Source of the DNA: Aurantiacibacter xanthus
GTDB taxonomy: Bacteria > Pseudomonadota > Alphaproteobacteria > Sphingomonadales > Sphingomonadaceae
Assembly (NCBI RefSeq): GCF_003584015.1
Contig: NZ_QXFM01000145.1
Location: 18,300-82,299 of the forward strand
Direction: 5' to 3'
Length of the DNA: 64,000 nucleotides
Position 1 is the stretch's first letter. The number at the start of each line of letters is the position of its first letter. This document shows positions 10,546 to 20,232 of this stretch, in pieces. The notes below the pieces were generated by a model. The model was not told where the DNA came from, searched no databases, and saw only the letters and a list, made by a program, of their open reading frames with translations. A program made the position numbers and the translations under genes.

Positions 10546-11971
10546 GATGAAACGTGCCGTCGCCGCGATCCTCGCGGCCACCCTGCCCCTTACCAGTGCA
10601 TCGGCCGATGTCGGCAGTTCGATGGACTCGTTCCTCAACGATGTCGGCGGCGCTGCGAATATCAATGGGCCGACCGCATTCGAAGGCCAGTCGGCCGGAT
10701 ACTACAGCCTCGGCAATGTCTGGACGCGCTTTCCTCAGAAGACGACCAACATCGCCAACCTGCAACTGCCGCGCGCCCGTGCGGGGTGCGGCGGTATCGA
10801 CATTTTTGCCGGGTCCTTCAGCTTCATCAACGCGAGCGAGATCGTCGCGATGCTGAAGGCGGTGGCCAACAATGCGGTCGGCTTCGCTTTCAGCCTGGCG
10901 ATCGACACGGTCTGCCCGGAATGCTCGAAGATCATGCAGGAGTTCAGCCAGAAGGCTCAGCTCATGAACAACCTCAACATCAACTCCTGCGAGATGGCGC
11001 AGGGGCTGGTGGGCGGCATCTGGCCCAAGGGCGATCTGGCCGACAAGGCGATCTGCGAGGCGATCGGCAATTCGGAAGGCATCTTTACCGACTATGCCGC
11101 CGCCAAGCATGGCTGCGGAACCAAGGGCCAGCGTTCGAGCACCACGGCGCAAGGCGCAGGCAAATATGACGACGTCAATCCTGCCGTGGCGAGGAACTAC
11201 ACCTGGACGATCCTCAAGAAATCCGCGTTCTTCTCGCCAAATGGCACCTTTGACGAGGAACTTGCCGAATATGCGATGACGCTGCTCGGCACGATAATCT
11301 ACGTGCCCCCAACGGACGATGAGCCGGGCAAGTTTGTGCCGATCGTTGGGGAAGCGTCCTCGACGCTGGTTACTTCACTGCTCGATGGAACGAGCAACGG
11401 GAACGTCCTGATCTTCGACTGCGACGAGCCGGACAAGTGCCTCGATCCCGGCTTCAAGTCGCTCAGCCTTCCCGCATCAAAGGCGCTGCGCCCGCGCGTT
11501 GCGGCCCTGATCGCCGGCATGATCCAGGCAATCAATGACGACACCGCGATCACCGACGCGCAGAAGGAGCTGCTCCAGGTGGCTTCGATCCCGCTTTACA
11601 AGATCCTGACGGTCCAGGCGGCCTATGGCCGCGGGATGCCAACCGACGATCGCGAGACGCTGGCGGAGATCGCCAGCGTCGACCTGCTGTTCGCGGTCCT
11701 CGACCGGATCGTCAGCGAGGCGGGTCGCTCGATGTCGAGCTTTATCGGCGCGGACGAAGCCAAGATCGCGATGTGGCAGGGCCAGGTGAATGTCGTTCGG
11801 CAGGCACTCGCCGACAGGCAGGCGAACACGCACCTCAAGGTCAACGCCATCATGCAGATCATCGAGAAGACCGCGTTCATCGAGAACGTGCTCGCCGCCT
11901 CGATGTCGCCGGGCATGGCCGCCTCGCTCGACTGGTCGCGCGGCGTGCAGTCGCGCGCCCTTACCCACTGA
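10535..11971 (+). CDS. traH: TraH, pilus-assembly and mating-pair protein
   Basis: A 478-residue exported protein with the TraH pattern: signal peptide, then GPTAFEGQSAGYYSLGNVW, the block RAGCGGIDIFAGSFSFINA and a CPECSKIM cysteine pair. TraH is a large periplasmic/outer-membrane component of the F-type channel. The GTG at 10535 has a purine-rich AAGGAA seven bases upstream and is preferred; an ATG at 10547, just after the traF stop, would give a tighter signal peptide (MKRAVAAIL) and is the alternative. Confidence 0.9.
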   Translation: MTTRMKRAVAAILAATLPLTSASADVGSSMDSFLNDVGGAANINGPTAFEGQSAGYYSLGNVWTRFPQKTTNIANLQLPRARAGCGGIDIFAGSFSFINASEIVAMLKAVANNAVGFAFSLAIDTVCPECSKIMQEFSQKAQLMNNLNINSCEMAQGLVGGIWPKGDLADKAICEAIGNSEGIFTDYAAAKHGCGTKGQRSSTTAQGAGKYDDVNPAVARNYTWTILKKSAFFSPNGTFDEELAEYAMTLLGTIIYVPPTDDEPGKFVPIVGEASSTLVTSLLDGTSNGNVLIFDCDEPDKCLDPGFKSLSLPASKALRPRVAALIAGMIQAINDDTAITDAQKELLQVASIPLYKILTVQAAYGRGMPTDDRETLAEIASVDLLFAVLDRIVSEAGRSMSSFIGADEAKIAMWQGQVNVVRQALADRQANTHLKVNAIMQIIEKTAFIENVLAASMSPGMAASLDWSRGVQSRALTH

Positions 11972-12010
11972 TCCCTTTCAGCGCGCCGAAAGCGGCGGGA
12001 GCCCAGCATC

Positions 12011-14713
12011 ATGGTCGAGATTTTCACGGTTGGCGGCGGCGACTACCTGGTCAATGTCTTTCAGGCGGTCGCCGCCTGGACGGGCAATGGGGGCTACAAG
12101 AGCCTTCTGCAGGTCGTCATGGTCATGGGGCTCGGCCTCTCCGCAATTACGTTGGCCTTCAATCAGGACTGGCGGGCCTGGATCAACTGGTTCCTTGGTG
12201 CGACACTGATCTATTCGTGCCTGATGGTGCCGCGGCTCGACGTCCATGTGACCGACCGGCTAAACCCCAGTCTCGCCCCTGCCAATGTCAGCAATGTGCC
12301 GCTGGGGCTTGCACTGATGGCGAGCTTCACGAGCCAGGTCGGCGACTATCTGACTGGCTCTGCCGAGGTGGTGTTCGGGATGCCGGGCGATCTCAACTAC
12401 TCGAAGAATGGCATGATCTACGGCGCGCGGCTCTACGATGCCACGCGGTCCTTGCGCATTTCCGACCCGGAATTTGCCGCCAATCTCGATGAGCATTTCC
12501 GGCAATGCGTGTTCTACGACGTGCTGCTTGGCCGCTATTCAATGAAGGAACTCGCCGAATCGGGCGATATCTGGGCGACCATTGCCCCCGGCAGCCAGGC
12601 GCGGGCCCAGCGCTTCCTGACCCGCGATGCGGGGACTGGACAGGTAACATCCAACATCATCACCTGCCGTGAGGCCTATGATGCGCTGAACACGCAGTGG
12701 GCCGGACTGATCGACGCAATGGGCACGGTATTCGGGCGCCAGCTCTATCCCAACCAGACTGCCGCCCTCGCCAAGGCCAAGCTCTTTGCCGACCTGCCAG
12801 TGGCCTACCAGTATCTCAGTGGAGTCTCCGCGAATGCAACCGAGATCTTCAAGCAAACGCTGACGATCAACGCGATGAGCCAGGCCATGCATTCGATGGC
12901 GGCGACGAGCGGCGCGGGCAATGTCGATGTCTACGCTCAGACGCGCGCAGATATTCAGACCGAGCGGACCTATGGTTCGATCGCCAGCAACGCGATGAAG
13001 TGGGTGCCGCTCCTCAATGTCGTGCTGACCGTGCTCTTTTACGCCCTGTTTCCGGTCCTCTTCCCGCTGTTCCTGCTGCCCAAGACCGGGCCGCTGGCAC
13101 TCAAAGGCTATGTGACAGGTTTCTTCTACCTGGCAGCATGGGGGCCGCTGTTCGTGATTCTGCACATGATGCTGATGTACAAAGGCGCCGCGGACATGAG
13201 CGCGGTTGCCGGTGGCAATGGTCTCAGTCTTGCAAGCTTCACCGGCATGGCCGATGTGAACAGCGATATCGGGCTGCTTGCAGGCTATCTCATCGCCTCG
13301 GTGCCGTTTCTGGCAGGCGGCGTTGCCAAGGGCGCCATGGCGATTTCACACCATGCGACTAGCTATCTCAATCCGAGCCAGAACGCGGCCGAGGAAGCGG
13401 CGCGCGAGGCGAGCACGGGCAACGTCTCGCTGGGCAATACCAGCTTCGAGAATTCGAGCGTTCTGACGCGCCAGTTCGCACAAGGGACGATCGCGCCAAG
13501 CTTCACTTATGGCGCGGCGCAGACCCGCACATTCAGCGACACGGGCTCGATGACGACGAGTTTCCCTGAAGCCAGCTATGACCAGCTTCCGAACTCGAGC
13601 TATCCCTTCACGCCCAGCCTCGGACAGGAGTTCACCTCGCGCCTGTCGACGATGGCATCGCAGGCCCGCTCGAACAGCGAGAGCTATGCGAACATTGCGA
13701 CGGAATCGACCACCAGCGCGGTCACGAAGTTCCGGGAGCTGCGCAGCCAATTCAGCCGCGGATCGGCTTTCGAGAGCGCAACCGGCACATCGAACTCCGA
13801 CAGCATCCAGACCGCCTTCAGCGAGGTCGACCAGGCGTCCACCAACCTGCAGCGTCAGTTCGGCCTATCACGAAAGGCCGCTGACGACATTACTGTTGCC
13901 TGGTTCCTTAACGGCGAGGCCGGCGCCAGCGCTGGTGTGACGAATGGTGTGGCTTCCGCGAATATCGGAGCGAAGGGTGGGCGAAACCAATCGTGGACTG
14001 ACAGCGACATCGGCATCGCATCCGAAGACCGCTCACGCATCTTCGGGAGCCTCGCGCAGATGTCGGACAGTCGGAACTGGTCGAGCACGCGCGATGGATT
14101 TGTTCGCAGCGTCAGCACCTCGTCGAGTTCCTCGATTTCGTCGACCGCGAGTGGCATGAACGCTTCGCTGACCGAGGCCCAGAGTTACAGTCGCGAAGCA
14201 CGGCGGGCTGAGGAACTGGCGAACCGCCTCGAAAGCCAGGCATCGTTCTTTGAAGGTAACAGCGCCGCAGGCAGCCTAAACTTGTCACAGGCCTACCGCG
14301 AATGGGGTTTGGTCGAAATTGAACGCAATCGCGACTTCTACGGCAATGTCCGCTTCGACGACCTGTCCTTCCAGCTCAGCCCGGAAGGTCAGGCGCTGCA
14401 GGGCAAATTCATCGAAAGCTACGCGGAACAGCTGCGCGACGGAATCGAGGAGAGGCTCGTACTGACGCCAGGACAGCCAATCTCGCGCCCTTCGGTGACA
14501 GGACCCGAATCTATCCGTGGTCGTGCCCAAATTGGTGGAGGGGGTTCAGGAACCGTGCCGCAGGTGGACCCGGGCAATGTTCACGACGAAGTGCTGCGCG
14601 CTCAGGATGCCGGTCGCCAGCGGATCCGCGGATCCAGAGGACGTCTGGACGAGGTTACCAAAGGAGCGCATGGAGCAAGCGCGGAAGCAGCCGATGACGT
14701 CAAGGAATGGTAG
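12011..14713 (+). CDS. traG: TraG, inner-membrane mating-pair stabilisation/entry-exclusion target protein
   Basis: A 900-residue protein with the F-type TraG layout: several membrane segments in the first half (about residues 30-80 and 335-460, including VLFYALFPVLFPLFLLP) and a long polar, Ser/Thr/Asn/Gln-rich periplasmic C-terminal half. In F, the N-terminal part is needed for pilus assembly and the C-terminal part for stabilising mating pairs and surface exclusion. It follows traH by 39 bases and closes the operon; its stop is only 4 bases from the end of a convergent small gene, with no room for a separate terminator. Confidence 0.9.
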   Translation: MVEIFTVGGGDYLVNVFQAVAAWTGNGGYKSLLQVVMVMGLGLSAITLAFNQDWRAWINWFLGATLIYSCLMVPRLDVHVTDRLNPSLAPANVSNVPLGLALMASFTSQVGDYLTGSAEVVFGMPGDLNYSKNGMIYGARLYDATRSLRISDPEFAANLDEHFRQCVFYDVLLGRYSMKELAESGDIWATIAPGSQARAQRFLTRDAGTGQVTSNIITCREAYDALNTQWAGLIDAMGTVFGRQLYPNQTAALAKAKLFADLPVAYQYLSGVSANATEIFKQTLTINAMSQAMHSMAATSGAGNVDVYAQTRADIQTERTYGSIASNAMKWVPLLNVVLTVLFYALFPVLFPLFLLPKTGPLALKGYVTGFFYLAAWGPLFVILHMMLMYKGAADMSAVAGGNGLSLASFTGMADVNSDIGLLAGYLIASVPFLAGGVAKGAMAISHHATSYLNPSQNAAEEAAREASTGNVSLGNTSFENSSVLTRQFAQGTIAPSFTYGAAQTRTFSDTGSMTTSFPEASYDQLPNSSYPFTPSLGQEFTSRLSTMASQARSNSESYANIATESTTSAVTKFRELRSQFSRGSAFESATGTSNSDSIQTAFSEVDQASTNLQRQFGLSRKAADDITVAWFLNGEAGASAGVTNGVASANIGAKGGRNQSWTDSDIGIASEDRSRIFGSLAQMSDSRNWSSTRDGFVRSVSTSSSSSISSTASGMNASLTEAQSYSREARRAEELANRLESQASFFEGNSAAGSLNLSQAYREWGLVEIERNRDFYGNVRFDDLSFQLSPEGQALQGKFIESYAEQLRDGIEERLVLTPGQPISRPSVTGPESIRGRAQIGGGGSGTVPQVDPGNVHDEVLRAQDAGRQRIRGSRGRLDEVTKGAHGASAEAADDVKEW

Positions 14714-14717
14714 AGTT

Positions 14718-14948
14718 TCAGCCCTTCAAGACATCCCAGTAGAGGACAAAGGAGGCGAAAATCGCGAGAACTAGAAATACCGCGATTGTGAGTTTCCGTC
14801 CCCAAGGATCGGCCCAGGACTTCTTGATCCGATACTCCATCAGACGATTGTCATGGATCGCCTGATCGATCTCAGACAGCCCTTCCCACTTGCGGGGTCC
14901 GCGCGTCTCTGCATTCTCAATGTCGAAATTCGTCATGATCGCGTTCAC
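14718..14948 (-). CDS. Small membrane protein convergent with traG
   Basis: A 76-residue protein from a GTG at 14948, chosen because AAGGAG lies seven bases upstream; an in-frame ATG at 14936 is possible. The C-terminal part has one membrane segment (about residues 50-70, TIAVFLVLAIFASFVLYW), preceded by charged helices. Its place at the end of the F-type operon, facing traG, would suit an entry-exclusion or accessory membrane protein, but I do not recognise it. An imperfect GTTT-N7-GTTC repeat lies upstream at 14963-14977. Confidence 0.6.
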   Translation of the reverse strand: MNAIMTNFDIENAETRGPRKWEGLSEIDQAIHDNRLMEYRIKKSWADPWGRKLTIAVFLVLAIFASFVLYWDVLKG

Positions 14949-15283
14949 ATTGCTTCTCCTTGGAACATAGCGAAAACAATGGCTCAAAGACAGCGGAAAC
15001 TCGCGCCCTCGCGCTCGTGTGCCACACGCGCGCCTTTACTCTGCGATGACTGCGTGCGGCGACAATCCGCTCGATCAGCTTGTGGCAACGAAATTTGAGT
15101 AAGCGGACATTGGCACTACCAGTCCTACTGTGAGCGACGCGCCGCAGTTTCTGTCGAGTAACGATCAACTACGTGACATCTGAAATCAAAGTAAGCGGTG
15201 TCCCGCTGCCGTCATCACACGCGCCTCGCGACCCCAACGGGGGGCGCCCACCATGGTCGCCCCGTTCCCATTAGCCGTCATCA
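14949..15283. other. Intergenic stretch between tra operon end and type III RM genes
   Basis: No convincing gene is seen in these 335 bases. They hold the leader of the small minus-strand gene and, at the other end, a GC-rich imperfect hairpin (15236-15266, arms AACGGGGGGCG and CGCCCCGTT) just after the res stop codon. Base composition shifts here from the GC-rich tra operon towards the lower-GC RM genes, so this may be a boundary of an inserted cassette. Confidence 0.5.
15236..15266 (-). terminator. Hairpin downstream of res, possible terminator
   Basis: Arms AACGGGGGGCG and CGCCCCGTT can pair with a two-base bulge around an 11-base loop, starting 18 bases after the res stop on the minus strand. 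No run of T follows, so intrinsic termination is uncertain. Confidence 0.35.
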
Positions 15284-17620
15284 TTATGATAGGTCCAACG
15301 CTAGCTTTATCGCGGCTCGCTCATCCGAAGCATGGATTCCATGCAGTCTGCCGTTTTTCCAACTCCATACAGTGAAGCCGAGCTTCCCGACTTTGTTGAT
15401 CTGGCCGGAGGGTAATGCTTCGGCCTCGCCTTCGGAAATGAGTCTCAGCACAACCTTTGCAGGCTCGCCGAGAGTATCAATATCAAAAAGCTTGCCAACG
15501 CTCGCTTCAGCCAAAAGATGATCGCCCTTTGTATCGATAGCGATGACGGTCTTATCTACCCAGACGAGAAAATCGGGCCAGTAGGTAGATGACGACGCTA
15601 AATCCAAAAGGGGGATGTAAAATCCACTGTTTCGCGGATTTCGCGCCCATACTCGCTGGGTGCGGTCAAGCGCGCGACAAAAGCGTAGTTCAAGTGGATT
15701 TAGCCCAGAATATTTCGCGTGCAGTGATTTACTAAAATCGGTCGCATCGCGAAGATCGATTGCCACCGGGCCCACTGAATAGGGTGCATCAAAATCATTT
15801 TGAAAGATTCGAGAATGGGCAATGTAAGCTTCTACAACTGACCTAGCCACGGATCGGACATGATCCGCCGCAGGGCTAGTTAGCTCAATCATCGCATCAA
15901 ATTTTGGCAACTCGATATCGACAAGATTGACGGGGCCACCAGCACGCCGTAGCGCGCCGGCATAGAGCCTTTGAAGTTCTCGCCTAAATATTGATCGTAC
16001 GGTGACGCGATTGCTATGCTCTACTTCAATCCATTCAAAAGATGACTCTGCTCCAGCTCCAATTTCCTGAAGGACTAGCATACGGCTTCCTTGACCCACC
16101 GTGTTTGGGCCACCAGCGGAAAAGTCCATCATCTTGTTTATAAGGTTGGCGATCGGGTCCTTCGCCTTTGCAGAGTGAATGCCAATTGTCGGGACCGTGC
16201 GAGGTGGCTCCGGATGCACCTTCTCCATAACCCTGCCGGTGCTATCAGACTTAATCAGCAGCGACACCGCAGGATGCTCTGACACAAGCTGACGACGAAT
16301 ATCATCAAGAATTTCATCAAAGACACCGCGTTCGTCTGTGCGGATATAAAAGTGTGCGGTGTTTAGGACAGGATTTGTATAGTGTTCTGCGCCAGGCTGA
16401 CGAAGAACACGACCGATGACCTGCGTTATTTGTCTTGGTGACGCCATTTCTTTATCAATATAGGCAAATCCACAAGTTGGATCGTCCCAGCCTTCTTGCA
16501 GGCCAAGGTTGAAGATGATGTGTTCAAAATCGCCTTCAATGAAGTCAGTGTAATCCTTATCACCACCAGACAGAACCCGCATCCCCTTGGGGGCTGGAGC
16601 ATCTTTGGTAAACTTTAACTGACTGTATATGACGATCTTCGACGGATCGATTTTCGCATTTTCTACAAGATGCCGCCAAATAAGAATAGGGCGAGCCTGC
16701 CTCTCATTAAATGGTCGCTTCGTATCCTCAGCTATCGGAACTCCATCAACAGTATTTGTGCTGCAAACGTATATTGCCTTTGGTTTGTATGGAGCCGGGA
16801 GTAGCGCGGCGGCAGCTCTAGCTTCCGCCATGTCCGACAGCATAGCATCAACGGCCGTTTCCATGGGAGTGACATAACCGCCAATGGCAATTCGCTCTTT
16901 CACCAGTCCTGCCGAGACGACATCTTTGCTGGCTACTGCCGTTGTAAACTGACTATCCTGCCAGCCTCGATCAGTGCGTAGGCGGGTAATGGTGTTCTCC
17001 AGACGGGATGGAAGCGTCATCGTCGCGCTTGCGGCGATCAGTCCGTCAGGTGACAGCTCTAATAGCCTGCGCGTCTGGAGGTCCGATAGATTATGCCCTT
17101 CGTCATAAACCACAATTAGCGGACGTCGCGCGCCGCTCGCCGCCCGCCTACGCTTTAGCAGCTCCCACAGGGAATCAGTGGCTAAATCAAGCTGCGCCTC
17201 AAAGACCTTACGATCCCCGCCCTCTTCATCCTCGACTGCAAATTTGCCGACTGTCGCTACTAAAAGTACCGGACGTGTTGAATCCTCCAGATCCGATGGT
17301 GCAACCTGAAGGAGAGGCTTAACAGTAAAGCCCGGAAGATTATCGGCATATTTCCCGGCCGAAAGATTGGAATACGCTTGAGATACAACGATCTTTCCCT
17401 TTGAAACCCAAAGGACAATTGGCTGTATAGGCAGACGATCACGAATCTGGGATACGGCGTCAGCAAGAATAAGTGTCTTACCGCTGCCGGTAATCGATAC
17501 TAGGGTTTGAATGAAAGGCACGGTTGTGGTTCTATCAACCATGAGTGGATTGATAGCGTACTCTGCAAAGCGCTCTGCAATAGAGGAAGCCGCCCGCTCC
17601 TGAAACCCGAAAAGCTCCAC
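15284..17620 (-). CDS. res: Type III restriction endonuclease subunit Res
   Basis: A 778-residue helicase-nuclease starting at a GTG that abuts the mod stop. Motifs: TGSGKT (Walker A) at about residues 44-49, VYDEGHNL (Walker B/DEAD-like), LGLQEGWDDP, and GRVLRQPG (motif VI). Near the C-terminus WPDFLVWV followed by IAIDTKGD forms a PD-(D/E)xK nuclease site. Res moves along DNA with ATP and cuts when two unmodified sites meet; it needs Mod for recognition. It is co-transcribed with mod. The GC content is visibly lower than that of the tra genes, suggesting separate acquisition. Confidence 0.9.
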   Translation of the reverse strand: MELFGFQERAASSIAERFAEYAINPLMVDRTTTVPFIQTLVSITGSGKTLILADAVSQIRDRLPIQPIVLWVSKGKIVVSQAYSNLSAGKYADNLPGFTVKPLLQVAPSDLEDSTRPVLLVATVGKFAVEDEEGGDRKVFEAQLDLATDSLWELLKRRRAASGARRPLIVVYDEGHNLSDLQTRRLLELSPDGLIAASATMTLPSRLENTITRLRTDRGWQDSQFTTAVASKDVVSAGLVKERIAIGGYVTPMETAVDAMLSDMAEARAAAALLPAPYKPKAIYVCSTNTVDGVPIAEDTKRPFNERQARPILIWRHLVENAKIDPSKIVIYSQLKFTKDAPAPKGMRVLSGGDKDYTDFIEGDFEHIIFNLGLQEGWDDPTCGFAYIDKEMASPRQITQVIGRVLRQPGAEHYTNPVLNTAHFYIRTDERGVFDEILDDIRRQLVSEHPAVSLLIKSDSTGRVMEKVHPEPPRTVPTIGIHSAKAKDPIANLINKMMDFSAGGPNTVGQGSRMLVLQEIGAGAESSFEWIEVEHSNRVTVRSIFRRELQRLYAGALRRAGGPVNLVDIELPKFDAMIELTSPAADHVRSVARSVVEAYIAHSRIFQNDFDAPYSVGPVAIDLRDATDFSKSLHAKYSGLNPLELRFCRALDRTQRVWARNPRNSGFYIPLLDLASSSTYWPDFLVWVDKTVIAIDTKGDHLLAEASVGKLFDIDTLGEPAKVVLRLISEGEAEALPSGQINKVGKLGFTVWSWKNGRLHGIHASDERAAIKLALDLS

Positions 17621-19624
17621 TTATTCCGTCCCTTCTGGGTTATTAAATTCATCGTTCTCATTAAGGCCAAGATGAGCCAAGATGCGATCGGGAATTTTCC
17701 AGAACCTTACGTTAGGGGACTGGAACGTCTCGTACCGCGCATAGACGTGGTACGGCGTTTTCACCCCAGCGCGCTTTCCTTCTGTCACGACAGTTTTATA
17801 CGTATCCAAATCGAGGGAGCCGACTGGACCGCCGTTATCCCAGATCAGAAAATAGCCTTCGCCGTCATCGTCCGTTCCAATCAGGTATTGATAATCTGCG
17901 TTATCAAAAACGCTGAGATTTGGTGCGCTTCGGCGTTGGTTTTCCCAATGCGAAGTCAGCACTATATCAATCAGTTCATTTCGCTGCATTGACAGCACAG
18001 TTTTCGCATCAATAGTCTTTGTGAGAAGGCGATATTCAAAGCCGCCGCCCAAGGGTTCCGCCTTTGCGTTATTCGGCCTTTCTCCGGTGACAGCGTTACG
18101 CAGTCGTTTCCAAGTCAGGGTCCGGGCGTACTTATCACCATTTTCAGGTGCGCCTTGTTCGATAAGGATGAAGCGGCGAGCAGCGTCTTGCTCTGCGTTC
18201 ATCTCAAGGACCGCATGACCGGTCGAACCAGACCCGGCATATGGGTCCATAACCAGACCGCCATCGGGACACCAAATCTGGATAATCTTCTTCAATAGGC
18301 GGAGCGGCTTGACGGTATCGAAGCCGTGATCGCGTCCTACTACCTCGTCTAATTCGCGCTTGGCGAGATCGGTGTGGCCTGATTCAGCATGGGGCCACGT
18401 GACCGACCCGATGTCGACCGGGGCGCCGTATTGGTCCTCGTCCCAGAACGTCGTTGGAACCTTTCCCTCTTTGATCCGATCGACATAGGTCTTTAGCCGA
18501 GGCCGCCCATGGCCGGGCCGCCGGCTCTTGTCATCGCGGAAATAGAGGCTTGGCCAGTTGCCAGCATTGCGACGTGCAAGGGCGCGCTCCGCTGCCTTGA
18601 TAACGGCTGGATCGTTGGACGGATCATAATTCTCTAGTGTGACGCCCGAACCCTTAATAACGAGGGCTTTACCACGACCGTCCCCTAAGTCCTTTTCGAC
18701 ATAAGGCGATCCCCACTCCGCCAAGTATGCTTTGGCCTCAGTTTTCGTAAAGTTGACCCAGTGCGATCGGGCTTCGGGTAGCAGCCCGTCGAAGCGGTAT
18801 TCGCCATTGGGATAGTGAAGGTTCCCGGTTACTGGCGATTGGATGGCATAAGCGGTATCCTTCCGGTGCTGGCGCGCAGTCGGATCGCTTGGAATCCAAT
18901 CGCCATTCGGATCACTATCAAGGTTCTTAATCGATCCACGATCAAAGTCGACGCGGCCAGTGCGAGAACGCGACTTATCCTTGGCATATACGAGGACGTA
19001 TTCCGTGGTTTTTGATACAGTCTTAGCATCGTTCTTGGGAGAGTATGCCTTCTGCCAGTTGATTATGCCGAGCCGGTTTTCCTCACCAAAGACCTCGTCC
19101 ATCATCATCCCAAGATGGTACAGCTCGTTGTCATCAATACAGACGGCAATGACGCCAGATGGCTTGAGCATCAACTTCATCACCTGAAGTCGTGGCATCA
19201 TTGCTTTTATCCACTTAGTGTGGCGGGACCCATCTTCCTTGGCGACCAATGTGCCAAGCTCAGGGTCATTTGGATCGCTATCCCACCGGTCATTATATCG
19301 AAAATACTGACCCGTATTGTAAGGGGGGTCAGTTAGGATCAGATCGACCTCACCGCGATATTTGTAGAGCGTGACCATAGCTTGAAGGTTTTCACCCTCA
19401 ATCAACAGGTTCCTCGCCTGATCTGCTGCGGGGCCAACATGCAGCTTCGCTTCTCGCCGGGTCACACGCGGCCTGACGCGGCGGGCAATCTCCATAGCTG
19501 TACGCTTGCCGTGAAAACTCAGAGCCACCCCATTCGTGAGCAAACCCCGCACCATTCGTTCTAGGTCATCGCGATCAAGCTTCGCTAGCTCTCTGCCCAA
19601 CTCATCGGCCTGCGGTATCGACAT
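17621..19624 (-). CDS. mod: Type III DNA adenine methyltransferase subunit Mod
   Basis: A 667-residue beta-class N6-adenine methyltransferase. The catalytic motif DPPYNT is at about residues 99-104, and the SAM-binding motif DPYAGSGSTGHAV comes late, after a long variable target-recognition region, the order expected for Mod. TWKRLRNAVTGE is another Mod-like block. It modifies the recognition site and directs Res (next gene, no gap). A GTTC-N7-GTTC repeat lies 51 bases upstream of its ATG. On a conjugative element such a pair stabilises maintenance and excludes other DNA. Confidence 0.92.
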   Translation of the reverse strand: MSIPQADELGRELAKLDRDDLERMVRGLLTNGVALSFHGKRTAMEIARRVRPRVTRREAKLHVGPAADQARNLLIEGENLQAMVTLYKYRGEVDLILTDPPYNTGQYFRYNDRWDSDPNDPELGTLVAKEDGSRHTKWIKAMMPRLQVMKLMLKPSGVIAVCIDDNELYHLGMMMDEVFGEENRLGIINWQKAYSPKNDAKTVSKTTEYVLVYAKDKSRSRTGRVDFDRGSIKNLDSDPNGDWIPSDPTARQHRKDTAYAIQSPVTGNLHYPNGEYRFDGLLPEARSHWVNFTKTEAKAYLAEWGSPYVEKDLGDGRGKALVIKGSGVTLENYDPSNDPAVIKAAERALARRNAGNWPSLYFRDDKSRRPGHGRPRLKTYVDRIKEGKVPTTFWDEDQYGAPVDIGSVTWPHAESGHTDLAKRELDEVVGRDHGFDTVKPLRLLKKIIQIWCPDGGLVMDPYAGSGSTGHAVLEMNAEQDAARRFILIEQGAPENGDKYARTLTWKRLRNAVTGERPNNAKAEPLGGGFEYRLLTKTIDAKTVLSMQRNELIDIVLTSHWENQRRSAPNLSVFDNADYQYLIGTDDDGEGYFLIWDNGGPVGSLDLDTYKTVVTEGKRAGVKTPYHVYARYETFQSPNVRFWKIPDRILAHLGLNENDEFNNPEGTE

Positions 19625-20033
19625 TAATGCGCGCCCTATTCATCTCTCAAGTGCGGCCCGTCTGCCGCCAGAATGTTCCTAGTGTGTTCCGCCTTTGTCG
19701 GCAATGCCCCGCCCTGATTTGATCTTCTAGACAGACAATCCGGCTCTTGGCTAGGAGCACATTTCGCTCATAGTCGACTATCGCTGGACCTTCGAAACAC
19801 GTGCCGATTCCGGCCAGCTTCGCCCGCTGCAGAGCCATAATCGTTTGTCGCAGCGTGCCGTTATGAACTCCGTTCTTTTATCGGTTGTCATTTGGTATGC
19901 ACCTCCAATCACCAATGCAGACTGACGCTGGCGGACAATTTCACCGATAGACCATCGCGTGCAAGTACGTCGGGCTTTGTCAGACGGTTCTGAAGACATG
20001 AAATACCGCGTCGTGGGCGGAAGAAGCGAGAAC
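19625..20033. other. Intergenic region upstream of mod
   Basis: About 410 bases with no gene I can support. Two short minus-strand open frames (19647-19838 and 19778-19999) overlap each other; one contains a segment ending VDYERNVLLAKSRI that vaguely recalls small coiled-coil proteins and may be a decayed gene. The region contains a perfect GTTC-N7-GTTC repeat at 19675-19689. Confidence 0.4.
19675..19689 (+). promoter_or_regulatory. SOS-box-like direct repeat upstream of mod-res
   Basis: GTTCCTAGTGTGTTC matches the alphaproteobacterial LexA consensus GTTC-N7-GTTC exactly. It lies 51-65 bases upstream of the mod start codon but reads on the opposite strand to mod. LexA binding here would link RM expression to DNA damage; this is inference. 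Confidence 0.45.
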
Positions 20034-20207
20034 TCAGTCCCTTTCCGCTAGAAATTGCCTGACCCTCTGCTGCGTCTTACGCCTCGGCTGCCGTCCCTCG
20101 CGCAGGTCTTGAACGAACCGGGGGTCTCCGACCGCGTCCCTCCCAAACATGCTAGCCTTCGTACCGCTTCGCGCCAAATAGCCCTCAATCTGCTCCAGGA
20201 GTTCCAT
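20034..20207 (-). CDS. 57-residue HTH-like protein, divergent from the CI-like repressor
   Basis: A short gene read directly from the sequence: ATG at 20207, TGA at 20034-20036, 57 codons without interruption. The product starts MELLEQIEGYL, has SGTKASMFGRDAVGDPRFV in the middle and ends RVRQFLAERD. It is basic and helical. The pattern FGR-AVGDP-FV-DLR-GR recalls short phage-type Cro/XRE-like proteins that recognise DNA with a minimal helix-turn-helix; I know similar sphingomonad hypotheticals but cannot name a family. It is transcribed away from the repressor at 20314, so the two share the intergenic operators at 20252-20290, a Cro/CI-like arrangement. Confidence 0.7.
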   Translation of the reverse strand: MELLEQIEGYLARSGTKASMFGRDAVGDPRFVQDLREGRQPRRKTQQRVRQFLAERD

Positions 20208-20232
20208 CGCCTTCGACTCGCTTTCCGCTTGC

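Noticed and set aside
14963..14977. GTTT-N7-GTTC near-match to the SOS box upstream of the small gene at 14948
   Set aside because: One mismatch in a fixed position and different surroundings; too weak to count with the four perfect copies.
19647..19999. Two overlapping minus-strand frames upstream of mod
   Set aside because: No start signals, overlap each other, and contain the GTTC-N7-GTTC box; one may be a decayed coiled-coil gene but cannot be supported.
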